From Streptomyces altiplanensis (GTDB taxonomy: Bacteria > Actinomycetota > Actinomycetes > Streptomycetales > Streptomycetaceae): 35,705 bases of DNA. A program made the translations under genes and the position numbers. Where the stretch lies: NCBI GenBank assembly GCA_003719395.1, contig RHMC01000069.1, forward strand, positions 1 through 35,705. Direction: 5' to 3'. This document shows, in pieces, positions 21,682-29,658 of the stretch. The first letter of the stretch is position 1. Every line of letters begins with the position of its first letter. The notes under the pieces are model-generated. The model searched no databases and was not told the origin of the DNA. It saw only the letters and a list, made by a program, of their open reading frames with translations.

Positions 21682-22560
21682 TCAGTTCTTCTGGATCTGG
21701 TCGAAGCTGAGCTCGACCGGGGTCTCGCGACCGAAGATCTCGACGAGGCCCTTGACCTTCTTCGAGTCGGCGTTGATCTCGTTGATCGTCGCCTGGAGGG
21801 TCGCGAAGGGGCCGTCGGTGACCGTGACCGAGTCGCCCACCTCGAAGTCCAGAACCTGGACCTCCATCTTGCGGCTGGGCGCCGGCTTGCCCTCGGCCTC
21901 GGCTGCCTCGCGGGCGGCCTTCTCCTCGGCCTCCGGGGCGAGCATCTTGACGATCTCGTCCAGCGTCAGCGGGTACGGGTCGTAGGCGTTGCCGACGAAG
22001 CCGGTGACACCGGGGGTGTTGCGGACAACGCCCCAGGACTCGTTGGTGAGGTCCATACGGACCAGGACGTAACCGGGAAGCTTGTTCTGGCGGACGTTCT
22101 TGCGCTCGCCGTTCTTGATCTGGACGATCTCTTCCTCGGGCACTTCCGCCTGGTAGATGAACTCCTCGACGTTCAGCGACACCGCGCGCTGCTCCAGGTT
22201 CGCCTTCACGCGCTTCTCGTACCCGGCGTACGTGTGGATGACGTACCACTCGCCGGGCAGGGTGCGGAGCTCCTCGCGGAGGGCGGCGATCGGGTCGACC
22301 GGCTCCGCGGCCTCTTCCTCGGCGTCGGCGGCTTCCTCCGCGTCGTCCGCCTCAGCGGCGTCGTCCGCCTCGGCGGCTTCCTCCGCGATGTCCTCGTCGG
22401 TCTCGGCGCTCACGGCGGACTCTTCCGCCGGCTCACCCGCAGCGGCGTCAGCAGCTTCTGCCTGGTCCTCGTCGGCCGCCTCGACGATGTCGAGCTGGTC
22501 CTCAGCGGACTCCGCGCTTTCGCTCGGCTCAACGGCGTCGTTCAGGTTCGGGTCAGACAC
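21682..22560 (-). CDS. nusG: Transcription termination/antitermination factor NusG
   Basis: 292 residues from the GTG at 22560 (VSDPNLNDAVEPSESAES). It carries an acidic, low-complexity N-terminal extension of about 100 residues (repeats of AEADDA, EEAADAEEEAAE) typical of Streptomyces NusG. The NGN domain follows (GEWYVIHTYAGYEKRVKANLEQ…NKLPGYVLVRM, TPGVTGFVG), then a KOW domain (FEVGDSVTVTDGPFATLQATINEI). It binds RNA polymerase (RpoC clamp) and couples it to Rho or the ribosome. It is co-transcribed with secE across a 74-bp gap. Confidence 0.98.
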   Translation of the reverse strand: MSDPNLNDAVEPSESAESAEDQLDIVEAADEDQAEAADAAAGEPAEESAVSAETDEDIAEEAAEADDAAEADDAEEAADAEEEAAEPVDPIAALREELRTLPGEWYVIHTYAGYEKRVKANLEQRAVSLNVEEFIYQAEVPEEEIVQIKNGERKNVRQNKLPGYVLVRMDLTNESWGVVRNTPGVTGFVGNAYDPYPLTLDEIVKMLAPEAEEKAAREAAEAEGKPAPSRKMEVQVLDFEVGDSVTVTDGPFATLQATINEINADSKKVKGLVEIFGRETPVELSFDQIQKN

Positions 22561-22634
22561 GGTGGCTGCTTCTTCCTGGATACAAATGGGTGGAACGTGC
22601 GAAAGGGGCGCCGGGAAGGGCGCCCTACGCGGGA

Positions 22635-22922
22635 TCAGCCGAAAACGTACTTGACGGCTCGGGCGAAGCCCATGTCGATTACGGTCACGATGCCGATCAT
22701 GACGACGACGAAGATAATCACCACGGTGGTGTACGTCGTCAGCTGGCTGCGGGTGGGCCACACGACCTTGCGCAGCTCGGCGACGATCTGGCGGTAGAAG
22801 AGCGCGAGACGGCCCAGAGGGCCCTTCTTGCCGCGCTTGCCGCCCTTGCGGGACTTCTTCTTGGAATCCGGCGTCTCGTCCTGGGCATCAGGCATGTCGA
22901 TGGAGCCCACGGCGTCCGTCAC
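22635..22922 (-). CDS. secE: Preprotein translocase subunit SecE
   Basis: 95 residues from the GTG at 22922 (VTDAVGSIDMPDAQDETPDS), with AGGTGA upstream; a shorter start at 22894 is possible. A basic cytosolic part (KKKSRKGGKRGKKGPLGRLALFYRQIVAELRKVVWPT) is followed by one transmembrane helix (TTYTTVVIIFVVVMIGIVTVIDMGF). The PT(R/N)xQLTTYT motif is the SecE hallmark. It is an essential partner of SecY in protein export. Confidence 0.97.
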   Translation of the reverse strand: MTDAVGSIDMPDAQDETPDSKKKSRKGGKRGKKGPLGRLALFYRQIVAELRKVVWPTRSQLTTYTTVVIIFVVVMIGIVTVIDMGFARAVKYVFG

Positions 22923-23001
22923 GCTACTCACCTGATTCCGGGTCGTGGCCGTGCCGCGCCCGGTGGAGCCGCACGGCGGTGCATAGAAGTACGTACATGC
23001 G

Positions 23002-23025
23002 CACACATCCTGGCGAAGATGTGTG
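23002..23025 (-). terminator. Hairpin after tRNA-Trp
   Basis: An 8-bp perfect stem (23018-23025 with 23002-23009) with an 8-nt loop lies 3 nt past the tRNA 3' end. There is no T tract, so it may serve tRNA 3' processing or partial termination before secE. Confidence 0.45.
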
Positions 23026-23028
23026 TAG

Positions 23029-23101
23029 CAGGGCCGGAGGGACTTGAACCCCCAACCGCTGGTTTTGGAGACCAGTGCTCTACCAATTGAGCTACGACCC
23101 T
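23029..23101 (-). tRNA. trpT: tRNA-Trp (CCA anticodon)
   Basis: 73 nt. The acceptor stem AGGGTCG/CGGCCCT, D arm GCTCAATTGGTAGAGC, anticodon loop TCTCCAAA containing CCA, and T arm GGGGGTTCAAGTCCCTC are all well formed. CCA is not encoded. Its position directly before secE is conserved in actinobacteria. Confidence 0.97.
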
Positions 23102-23184
23102 TTGTGGTTACCCCAACCTACCGCATCCGGCCGAGTGCACGGAGTGCGCACGGAGGAGCTGCCGTTGAGGGCCAACGACGAGTG

Positions 23185-23214
23185 AGTGTACGTGGTCACA
23201 GGCCCGGCGTCGAA
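23185..23214 (-). promoter_or_regulatory. Possible tRNA-Trp/secE promoter
   Basis: On the minus strand TTCGAC (23209-23214), an 18-bp spacer and TACACT (23185-23190) would initiate about 75 nt upstream of the mature tRNA. The -10 is good, the -35 mediocre. Confidence 0.5.
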
Positions 23215-23294
23215 CAGACTGCCCCGGACCGCTGCGCGTCCACCCCTCGGCATCTGTGTGCTCGGCGTGTTTGCGGTCTGGGACGATGGGCCGT

Positions 23295-24521
23295 ATGAGC
23301 GCTGCAACTCCTCCCACCGAGCGCCGGGTCTCAGCCCGAATCGGCGCGATCTCCGAGTCCGCAACCCTTGCCGTGGACGCCAAGGCCAAGGCCCTGAAGG
23401 CCGCCGGCCGTCCGGTCATCGGCTTCGGCGCCGGTGAGCCCGACTTCCCCACGCCCGGTTACATCGTCGAGGCCGCGATCGAGGCCTGCCGCAACCCGAA
23501 GTACCACCGCTACACGCCGGCCGGCGGGCTCCCCGAGCTCAAGGCCGCGATCGCCGCGAAGACGCTGCGTGACTCCGGCTACGAGCCGGACGCCTCGCAG
23601 GTCCTGGTCACCAACGGCGGCAAGCAGGCCATCTACGAGGCCTTCGCCGCGATCCTGGACCCGGGCGACGAGGTCATCGTCCCGGCGCCGTACTGGACGA
23701 CGTACCCCGAGTCGATCCGCCTCGCGGGCGGCGTCCCGGTCGACGTGGTCGCTGACGAGACCACCGGCTACCGCGTGTCGGTCGAGCAGCTGGAGGCGGC
23801 CCGTACGGAGAAGACCAAGGTGGTCCTCTTCGTCTCCCCGTCCAACCCGACCGGCGCGGTGTACACCGAGGCCGAGACCGAGGCGATCGGCCGCTGGGCC
23901 GTCGAGCACGGTCTGTGGGTGCTGACGGACGAGATCTACGAGCACCTGGTGTACGGCGACGCGTCCGCGGTCTCCCTCCCGGCGGTCCTGCCCGAGCTGC
24001 GGGACAAGTGCATCGTGGTCAACGGCGTCGCCAAGACCTACGCGATGACCGGCTGGCGCGTGGGGTGGATCATCGGCCCGAAGGACGTGGTGAAGGCCGC
24101 GACCAACCTGCAGTCGCACGCCACGTCGAACGTCTCCAACGTCGCGCAGGCGGCGGCGCTGGCCGCGGTCTCCGGTGACCTGGACGCGGTCGCCGAGATG
24201 CGTTCCGCCTTCGACCGCCGCCGCAGGACGATGGTGCGGATGCTCAACGAGATCGACGGCGTCGTCTGCCCGGAGCCGGAGGGCGCGTTCTACGCGTACC
24301 CCTCGGTCAAGGGGCTGCTCGGCAAGGAGATCCGCGGCAAGCGCCCGCAGGACTCGGTCGAGCTGGCCGCGCTGATCCTGGACGAGGTCGAGGTGGCGGT
24401 GGTCCCGGGCGAGGCGTTCGGCACACCGGGTTACCTCCGGCTTTCGTACGCGCTGGGCGACGAGGACCTGGTCGAGGGCGTGTCGCGGATCCAGAAGCTG
24501 CTGGCGGAGGCCCGCGACTGA
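23295..24521 (+). CDS. aspC: Class I/II PLP-dependent aminotransferase (aspartate aminotransferase)
   Basis: 408 residues from the ATG at 23295 (MSAATPPTERRVSARIGAISESATLAVDAKAKAL). A Shine-Dalgarno is not obvious, and GACGAT 7 nt before the ATG could be the -10 of a leaderless mRNA. Fold-type I motifs: GAGEPDFPTP (44-53), VTNGGKQAIYEA with the PLP phosphate contact, SNPTGAVY with conserved Asn184, TDEIYEHLVY (Asp212, Tyr215), the Schiff-base Lys247 in NGVAKTYAMTGWRVGW, and GYLRLSYA with the substrate carboxylate-binding Arg. It interconverts aspartate/2-oxoglutarate and oxaloacetate/glutamate. It is divergent from trpT-secE, a conserved Streptomyces neighbourhood. Confidence 0.95.
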   Translation: MSAATPPTERRVSARIGAISESATLAVDAKAKALKAAGRPVIGFGAGEPDFPTPGYIVEAAIEACRNPKYHRYTPAGGLPELKAAIAAKTLRDSGYEPDASQVLVTNGGKQAIYEAFAAILDPGDEVIVPAPYWTTYPESIRLAGGVPVDVVADETTGYRVSVEQLEAARTEKTKVVLFVSPSNPTGAVYTEAETEAIGRWAVEHGLWVLTDEIYEHLVYGDASAVSLPAVLPELRDKCIVVNGVAKTYAMTGWRVGWIIGPKDVVKAATNLQSHATSNVSNVAQAAALAAVSGDLDAVAEMRSAFDRRRRTMVRMLNEIDGVVCPEPEGAFYAYPSVKGLLGKEIRGKRPQDSVELAALILDEVEVAVVPGEAFGTPGYLRLSYALGDEDLVEGVSRIQKLLAEARD

Positions 24522-24543
24522 CGCGGCCGCTTTCCAGTGACTG

Positions 24544-24576
24544 AACGGGTCCCCGGCTCCGGCCGAGGGCCCGTTT
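24544..24576 (+). terminator. aspC terminator
   Basis: A 14-bp stem with one G-U and one mismatch (24544-24557 with 24562-24575) and a 4-nt loop is followed by TTTCTGC, 22 bp past the aspC stop. It is a convincing intrinsic terminator. Confidence 0.75.
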
Positions 24577-24647
24577 CTGCGTTCGGGCGGCCACCCGTTC
24601 GAGAAAAGGTGCTTCCGGGCGGCTCGTGTGTACGGCAGGATCTTGGG

Positions 24648-25666
24648 ATGTTGAGTGTGCGCGATGTCCGACTGCTGCCGAAGGCCCATCTGCATCTGCA
24701 TTTCACCGGGTCGATGCGGCCCGGCACGCTGCTCGATCTGGCCGACAAGTACGGCGTGCACCTGCCGGAGGCCCTGACGAGCGGGGAACCGCCGAAGCTG
24801 CGTGCGACCGACGAGCGGGGCTGGTTCCGCTTCCAGCGGCTGTACGACGCCGCCCGGTCGTGTCTGCGCGAGCCCGAGGACATCCAGCGGCTGGTGCGCG
24901 AGGCGGCCGAGGAGGACGTGCGGGACGGCTCGGGGTGGCTGGAGATCCAGGTCGACCCGACGTCGTACGCGCCGATGCTGGGCGGGCTGATTCCGGCCCT
25001 GGAGATCATTCTGGACGCGGTGGACAGCGCGTCGCGGGAGACCGGGCTCGGGATGCGGGTGCTGGTCGCGGCGAACCGGATGAAGCACCCGCTGGACGCG
25101 CGGACGCTGGCACGCCTCGCCGTGCGGTACGCGGACCGCGGGATCGTCGGCTTCGGGCTCTCCAACGACGAGCGCCGGGGCATGGCCAGGGACTTCGACC
25201 GCGCGTTCGCGATCGCGCGCGAGGGCGGACTGCTCGCCGCGCCGCACGGCGGGGAGCTGACCGGGCCGGCGTCCGTACGGGACTGTCTGGACGATCTGCG
25301 CGCGTCGAGGATCGGGCACGGCGTACGGGCGGCCGAGGATCCGCGGCTGCTGCGGAAGCTGGCCGAGAGGGGTGTTACCTGCGAGGTGTGCCCGGCGTCG
25401 AACGTGGCGCTCGGGGTGTACGAGAAGCCCGAGGACGTGCCGCTGCGGACGCTGTACGACGCCGGGGTGCCGATGGCGCTGGGCGCGGACGACCCCTTGC
25501 TGTTCGGGTCGCGGCTGGCGGCTCAGTACGAGCTGGCGCGGCAGCACCACGGGTTCACGGACTCCGAGCTGGCGGAGCTGGCGCGCAGTCGGTGCGCGGG
25601 TCGGCCGCGCCCGATGACGTACAGGCGAAGCTGCTCTCCGGGATCGATCACTGGCTGGCTAGCTGA
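24648..25666 (+). CDS. Adenosine deaminase family protein (frame broken near the 3' end)
   Basis: The ATG at 24648 opens MLSVRDVRLLPKAHLHLHFTGSMRP. Metal-dependent deaminase residues are present: His16 and His18, PHGGE with His200 and Glu203, GHG with His224, and ALGADDPLLFGS with Asp281/282. CEVCPASN (245-252) is the usual ADA motif. It should deaminate adenosine, or a related purine nucleoside, to inosine. Near 25588 one base seems missing: the conserved end ELARSSVRGSAAPDDVQAKLLSGIDHWLAS continues in another frame. Restoring it gives 339 residues and a stop at 25666. The first motif reads HFTGS rather than the usual HLDGS/HLEGA, so substrate range is uncertain. It overlaps the convergent TetR gene by 8 bp. 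Confidence 0.9.
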
Positions 25667-26252
25667 TTCCGTTCAGCAGGGTGCGGGCGAGAGCGGCGGC
25701 GAACTCGTCCACGGACTGCGGGGGCTTCTTGCCGATGGTGGAGTCATAGGCGAAGGCGCGCTGGGCGCAGGCGCCCAGGAGCAGCGACGCGGCCGCGAAG
25801 GTGTCGGCGCCGGGGCCGATGCGGCCGGCTTCGCGCTCCGAGCGCAGGTAGGTGTCGAGGCCCTCGATGGGCGTGTGGGGGCCGGTGCCCATCTCCCGCA
25901 TCGAGTCGTCGTGGCGGCGCTTGAGTTTGGTCTCGGCGTAGAGCGAGGCGGCGATCGGGAAGCTCTCCGCGTAGAAGTGAACGGCCTGGCGGGCGATCTC
26001 GGTGAGGTTCTCCTCGACGGAACGGGTCCCCGGATCGGCGGTGAGGCGGTGGAGGAGCGGGCCCAGCTCGGGCAGGCGCTCCTTCAGCACGGCCACGAAG
26101 AGCTCCTCCTTGCTCGCGAAGTGCTTGTACAGCGCGGCCTCGGAGCAGTCGGCGGCCCGGGCGATCTCCTTGGTGGTGGTACGGGCCAGGCCGATGGTCC
26201 GCATCAGCTCGTGGGAAGCGTCGAGGATCCGCTCTCTTGCGGGCTTCTGCAT
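25659..26252 (-). CDS. TetR-family transcriptional regulator
   Basis: 197 residues; the ATG at 26252 has GGAG 6 nt upstream. Residues 1-50 form the TetR helix-turn-helix (ARERILDASHELMRTIGLARTTTKEIARAADCSEAALYKHFASKEELFVAVL). The rest is a helical ligand-binding domain with no recognisable ligand signature. It is divergent from an NAD(P)-binding reductase gene, and the 96-bp space between them carries two copies of an 18-bp near-palindrome, so it most likely represses that gene and itself until an inducer binds. Confidence 0.93.
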   Translation of the reverse strand: MQKPARERILDASHELMRTIGLARTTTKEIARAADCSEAALYKHFASKEELFVAVLKERLPELGPLLHRLTADPGTRSVEENLTEIARQAVHFYAESFPIAASLYAETKLKRRHDDSMREMGTGPHTPIEGLDTYLRSEREAGRIGPGADTFAAASLLLGACAQRAFAYDSTIGKKPPQSVDEFAAALARTLLNGIS

Positions 26253-26277
26253 GTGTGCTCCATGAAAGCTTGACGGG

Positions 26278-26331
26278 TGAGTAAGCATTCACCCACCCTG
26301 GTGGGAAGTGAAGTGAGTGAATACTTACCCA
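26278..26331. promoter_or_regulatory. Two operator copies for the TetR regulator
   Basis: TGAGTAAGCATTCACCCA at 26278-26295 and TGAGTGAATACTTACCCA at 26314-26331 are identical at 13 of 18 positions. Both fit TGRGT-N8-ACYCA, and their starts are 36 bp apart. The first is nested in a larger inverted repeat GGGTGA-N8-TCACCC (26275-26294). Location in the divergent intergenic region is that expected for TetR operators. Confidence 0.7.
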
Positions 26332-26348
26332 CCTGGGGAGGGTGCGCA

Positions 26349-26987
26349 ATGAAGATCACTGTTTTCGGCGCGACCGGCGGCATCGGACAGGAGATCGTCA
26401 AGCAGGCGCTGGCGGAGGGGCACCAGGTCACAGCGGTGGTGCGCGATCCGGTGCGGTTCGGCGTGACGGGGCAGCGCCTGGAGGTCTTCCCGGCACAGCT
26501 GAGCGACGGGGACATGGAGACGCTGCGCCGGGCGGTGGCGGGGCGTGACGCCGTGCTCTCCGGGCTCGGGGCCCGCGCCCGCAAGGACGCGGGGATCGCC
26601 GCGCACCTCACCCGCCGGGTGCTGCGGGCGATGGAGGCGGAGAACACGCGACGCCTGCTGGTGGTCAGCGCGGCTCCGCTCGGGCCGGTTCCCGAGGGCC
26701 AGCCGCTCCTGGACCGCGCCATGCTGTCGGTGGTCGGCGCGGTCCTGAAGGACGTGTACGCCGATCTGCGCGTCATGGAGGAAGAGCTGGCGCGCTCGGC
26801 GACCGACTGGACGTCCGTACGGCCGCCGAGGCTGCTCGACAAGCCGGTGACGGGGAGGTACCGGACGGTCGTCGGGGGCAGTCCGCGCAGCGGCAGGAGC
26901 GTCGCGCGGGCGGATGTGGCGCACGCGATGCTCGCGATGGTGGACGACCCGGCGACGGTGAAGCAGGGGGTGGGGGTCGCGTACTAG
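26349..26987 (+). CDS. NAD(P)-binding atypical SDR / NmrA-like reductase under TetR control
   Basis: 212 residues; the ATG at 26349 has GGGGAGGG 6 nt upstream. The N-terminus MKITVFGATGGIGQEIVKQAL is a Rossmann beta-alpha-beta with GATGGIG. Later segments RLLVVSAAPLG and DWTSVRPPRLLDKP fit the atypical SDR group (NAD(P)H-binding, NmrA/YwnB-like), which often lacks the Tyr-x3-Lys catalytic pair, and none is evident here. It is probably a stress-inducible reductase or redox-sensing protein. The divergent TetR regulator with two operators suggests induction by a small molecule. Confidence 0.85.
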   Translation: MKITVFGATGGIGQEIVKQALAEGHQVTAVVRDPVRFGVTGQRLEVFPAQLSDGDMETLRRAVAGRDAVLSGLGARARKDAGIAAHLTRRVLRAMEAENTRRLLVVSAAPLGPVPEGQPLLDRAMLSVVGAVLKDVYADLRVMEEELARSATDWTSVRPPRLLDKPVTGRYRTVVGGSPRSGRSVARADVAHAMLAMVDDPATVKQGVGVAY

Positions 26988-27018
26988 GCCGGCGCGCTGC
27001 GGGCTTGCCCTCGGGTGC

Positions 27019-28074
27019 CTACAGGCTGACGCCCACCGTCACCGGTTCGTTCACCAGCGTCACGCCGAACGCCTCGCGGACCCCGTCGACGACCGCGCGC
27101 GCGAGCGCCAGCAGGGTCTTCGGTGGTCGCCTCCCCGCGGTTGGTGAGGGCGAGGGTGTGCTTGGTGGAGATACGGGCCGGGCCCGAGCCGTACCCCTTG
27201 GTGAAGCCGGCCTTGTCGATCAGCCAGGCCGCCGAGGTCTTGGTCCTGCCGTCGCCCGCCGGGAAGGCGGGCGGCGTCACACCGGAGCCGAGCGCTCCAG
27301 GACGCGGGCGAGGAAGGCGGCGTACTCCTCGTCCGTCAGGATCGGGTTGGTGAAGAAGGATCCCGCGGACCACGTGTCGTGATCCTCGGGATCCAGGACC
27401 ATGCCCTTGCCCGCGCGCAGTTTCAGCACGGTCTCGCGGGCGACGGCGGCGGGCACGCGGTCGCCGGCCCCGACGCCCAGCGTGCGCGCGGTCTCGGGGT
27501 ACTTGATGGGCGCGGACAGGCCGCCCGCGTCCTCCAGTGCGAAGCGGACGCGCAGGACGACGAAACGGTCCGGGTCCGCTTGAAGCGGCTGTGACGGTAC
27601 GAGAAGTCGCAGTCGGCGGCGGGCAGGGTGACCGTCTCGCCCGCCCGGCGGTCGTAGGCGACGACCTCGGTGATGACGCCGGACACTTCCTGGCCGTACG
27701 CCCCGACGTTCTGGATCGGTGTCGCGCCGGCCGAGCCGGGGATGCCCGCGAGGCACTCGATGCCCGCGAGGCCCGCCTCGACGGTGCGGGCGACGGCGTC
27801 GGTCCAGACCTCGCCGGCGGCCAGTTCCAGCGACGTGCCGTCGAGGCGGAAGCCGGTGGTCGCGTAGCGCAGGGCGGTGCCGTCAGAAGCCCTTGTCGCC
27901 GATGACCAGGTTGCTTCCGCCGCCGATGACGAGCAGCGGGGTGCCGGCCGCGTCGGCCTCGCGGACGACGGCGACCACCTCGTCGTCGGTGGTGGCCGTG
28001 ACGAGGCGGGTCGCGGGACCGCCGAGCCGGAAGGTGGTCAGGGGGGCGAGGGGAGCGTCGTGGAGTTCCTGCAC
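27019..28074 (-). CDS. murB: UDP-N-acetylenolpyruvoylglucosamine reductase MurB (four frame breaks in the given sequence)
   Basis: The GTG at 28074 (VQELHDAPLAPLTTFRLGGPATRLVTA) has no Shine-Dalgarno. TACGCT 6 nt upstream suggests a leaderless mRNA. Conserved blocks lie in alternating frames: PLLVIGGGSNLVIGDKGF (FAD site), AGIPGSAGATPIQNVGAYGQEV, DPEDHDTWSAGSFFTNPIL (catalytic Ser region), then KTSAAWLIDKAGFTKGYG and NEPVTVGVSL at the end. Breaks are an extra base at 27885, missing bases near 27578 and 27292, and an extra base at 27114-27116. They cancel out, giving 351 residues, the usual Streptomyces length. MurB reduces UDP-GlcNAc-enolpyruvate to UDP-MurNAc for peptidoglycan. As an essential gene with perfectly retained motifs it is more likely misread than dead. 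Confidence 0.9.
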
Positions 28075-28082
28075 GGGACAAG

Positions 28083-28120
28083 CGTACGGGGCGCTCCGGC
28101 AGCCGGAGGCGCCCCGTACG
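28083..28120 (-). terminator. Hairpin between the hydratase pair and murB
   Basis: A 17-bp inverted repeat with one bulged base (28103-28120 with 28083-28099) and a 3-nt loop sits just before the murB start. Its downstream arm overlaps the TACGCT that may be murB's -10, so termination and initiation signals are tightly packed. Confidence 0.65.
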
Positions 28121-28203
28121 CGGCGTCGTGACGAGCCGCTCCTCGTGCTCCCGCCGCGGCGGCGGCCGCTTCTCGCGCCGGGGCAGGATCAGCGGGGCCG
28201 CGG

Positions 28204-28219
28204 CCCCGCGATCGCGGGG
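28204..28219 (-). terminator. Perfect palindrome after the HadB-like gene
   Basis: CCCCGCGATCGCGGGG is a perfect 16-bp palindrome 13 bp past the stop at 28232. It can form a 6-bp stem with a GATC loop and probably contributes to termination with the larger hairpin downstream. Confidence 0.45.
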
Positions 28220-28231
28220 GCGTCCCTTGCG

Positions 28232-28660
28232 TCAGGCGAGCCGGACCACGGCGCGGGACATGCCCAGCACCTTCTGCCCGGCGCTCATCGCGATCAGGTC
28301 CACCCGGACCCGGTTGTCGTCCAGCAGTGCGGCGACCTTGGCGCTGACTTCGATCAGCGCACCCTTGTCGTCGTTCGGGACGATGACCGGCTTGGTGAAG
28401 CGCACGCCGTACTCGACGACGGCGGCCGGGTCGCCGGCCCAGTCGGTGACCACCCGGATGGCCTCGGCCATGGTGAACATGCCGTGCGCGATCACGTCCG
28501 GCAGCCCGACCCCGGTGGCGAACTTCTCGTTCCAGTGGATCGGATTGAAGTCGCCGGAGGCGCCCGCGTACTGCACGAGCGTGGCGCGCGTCACGGGAAA
28601 GGACTGGGCGGGCAGCTCGGTGCCGACCTCGACGTCCGCGTAGGAGATCTTCGCAGTCAT
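28232..28660 (-). CDS. MaoC-like (R)-hydratase/dehydratase, catalytic HadB-like subunit
   Basis: 142 residues; the ATG at 28660 overlaps the upstream TGA (TGATG), with GGAGG 4 nt ahead. It is a hot-dog fold with the hydratase 2 signature YAGASGDFNPIHWNEKFA, supplying catalytic Asp37 and His42. GMFTMAEAIRVVTDW forms the central helix. Mycobacterial HadB, the catalytic partner of HadA/HadC in FAS-II, has the same motif and occupies the same place beside rpmG and the secE-rpl cluster. Streptomyces make no mycolic acids, so the physiological substrate (probably a 3-hydroxyacyl thioester) is unknown. Confidence 0.85.
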   Translation of the reverse strand: MTAKISYADVEVGTELPAQSFPVTRATLVQYAGASGDFNPIHWNEKFATGVGLPDVIAHGMFTMAEAIRVVTDWAGDPAAVVEYGVRFTKPVIVPNDDKGALIEVSAKVAALLDDNRVRVDLIAMSAGQKVLGMSRAVVRLA

Positions 28661-29112
28661 CACGCCTCCTGCGCCGCACGCGCGACGAGCTTCGTCCATG
28701 CCGTCACGACATGCTCACCGGTCTCGTCGTGGACCTCACCGCGGATGTCCACGATGTCGTTGCCCGCCATCGACTTGACCGCCTCGATCGTCGAGGTGAC
28801 CGACAGCCGGTCCCCCGCGCGCACCGGGCGCTTGTACGCGAACTTCTGGTCGCCGTGCACCACACGGCTGTAGTCCAGACCCAGCTGCGGGTCCTCGACG
28901 ACCTGGCCCGCCGCCTTGAAGGTGATGGCGAAGACGAAGGTCGGCGGTGCGATCACATCGGAGTGACCGAGCGCCTTGGCGGCTTCCGGGTCGGTGTACG
29001 CGGGATTGGTGTCGCCCACAGCCTCGGCGAACTCACGGATCTTCTCCCGGCCGACCTCGTACGGTGCGGTGGGCGGATAGGCCCGCCCCACGAAGGACTG
29101 ATCGAGCGCCAT
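28660..29112 (-). CDS. MaoC-like hydratase, HadA-like subunit lacking the catalytic His
   Basis: 150 residues; the ATG at 29112 has GGAGG 9 nt upstream. The N-terminal hydratase domain reads FAEAVGDTNPAYTDPEAAKALGHSDVIAPPTF. Asp34 is kept, but the His of D-x-N-P-x-H is replaced by Tyr, as in mycobacterial HadA, which binds substrate while HadB catalyses. Translational coupling with the following HadB-like gene strongly suggests a heterodimer. Confidence 0.85.
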   Translation of the reverse strand: MALDQSFVGRAYPPTAPYEVGREKIREFAEAVGDTNPAYTDPEAAKALGHSDVIAPPTFVFAITFKAAGQVVEDPQLGLDYSRVVHGDQKFAYKRPVRAGDRLSVTSTIEAVKSMAGNDIVDIRGEVHDETGEHVVTAWTKLVARAAQEA

Positions 29113-29165
29113 GGGCTCGTACCTCCTGATGCCTGATGCCTGATGAGTTGACTGGGCAAACGACA

Positions 29166-29196
29166 CGAGGCCGCCCCCGAAGTGGGGACGGCCTCG
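29166..29196 (-). terminator. rpmG terminator
   Basis: An 8+4-bp stem with one mismatch (29184-29196 with 29166-29178) is followed on the minus strand by TGTCGTTTGCCC. It lies 15 bp past the rpmG stop and before the hydratase pair. Confidence 0.7.
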
Positions 29197-29211
29197 CATA
29201 CGAGCCTGTAT

Positions 29212-29376
29212 TTAGCGGGTTTCGCGGTGCGCAGTGTGCGAGTTGCAGCGCGGGCAGTGCTTCTTCATCTCAAGACGGTCCGGGTTGTTACGCCGGTTCT
29301 TCTTGGTGATGTAGTTCCGCTCCTTGCACTCCACGCAGGCCAGCGTGATCTTCGGGCGGACGTCGGTGGCAGCCAC
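29212..29376 (-). CDS. rpmG: Ribosomal protein L33 (zinc-binding C+ form)
   Basis: 54 residues from the GTG at 29376 ([44 protein letters not shown]…), with AAGGAG 7 nt upstream. Cys14, Cys17, Cys41 and Cys44 form a zinc ribbon. Streptomyces typically also encode cysteine-free L33 paralogues repressed by Zur; this is the zinc-requiring version used when zinc is plentiful. Confidence 0.97.
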
Positions 29377-29417
29377 GTGAGTGCTCCTTGGACGGACGGA
29401 TGAACGGATGAACGCAT

Positions 29418-29459
29418 AAAAGAGTAGCCGATCGAAGGACCGACCCCACAATCGGCTAC
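29418..29459 (-). terminator. tRNA-Thr/tRNA-Met terminator, overlapping the rpmG upstream region
   Basis: A 9-bp perfect stem (29451-29459 with 29424-29432) is followed on the minus strand by TCTTTT (29418-29423), 7 bp after tRNA-Met. The same stretch contains TACTCT with TTGTGG 19 bp upstream, which could be a weak rpmG promoter. Confidence 0.7.
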
Positions 29460-29465
29460 CGTGTG

Positions 29466-29538
29466 TAGCGGTGACCGGACTTGAACCGGTGACACAGCGA
29501 TTATGAGCCGCTTGCTCTACCGACTGAGCTACACCGCT
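29466..29538 (-). tRNA. tRNA-Met (CAT anticodon, elongator type)
   Basis: 73 nt. Acceptor AGCGGTG/CACCGCT is fully paired including the first pair, so it is an elongator rather than initiator tRNA. Anticodon loop CTCATAA and T loop TTCAAGT are present. CCA is not encoded. Confidence 0.95.
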
Positions 29539-29585
29539 TTGATGACGGATCCCCCCGCCCGAAGGCGGGGATCACCGATCACCAG

Positions 29586-29658
29586 AGCCCCAATACGGAA
29601 TCGAACCGTAGACCTTCTCCTTACCATGGAGACGCTCTACCGACTGAGCTATTGGGGC
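29586..29658 (-). tRNA. tRNA-Thr (GGT anticodon)
   Basis: 73 nt. Acceptor GCCCCAA/TTGGGGC, anticodon loop ATGGTAA between TCTCC and GGAGA, T arm CTACGGTTCGATTCCGTAT. It is transcribed with tRNA-Met 47 bp downstream; a GC hairpin lies in between (about 29549-29574). The order thrT-metT-rpmG-hadA is shared with mycobacteria. The 231 bp upstream (29659-29889) contain no gene that I can support. Confidence 0.95.
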
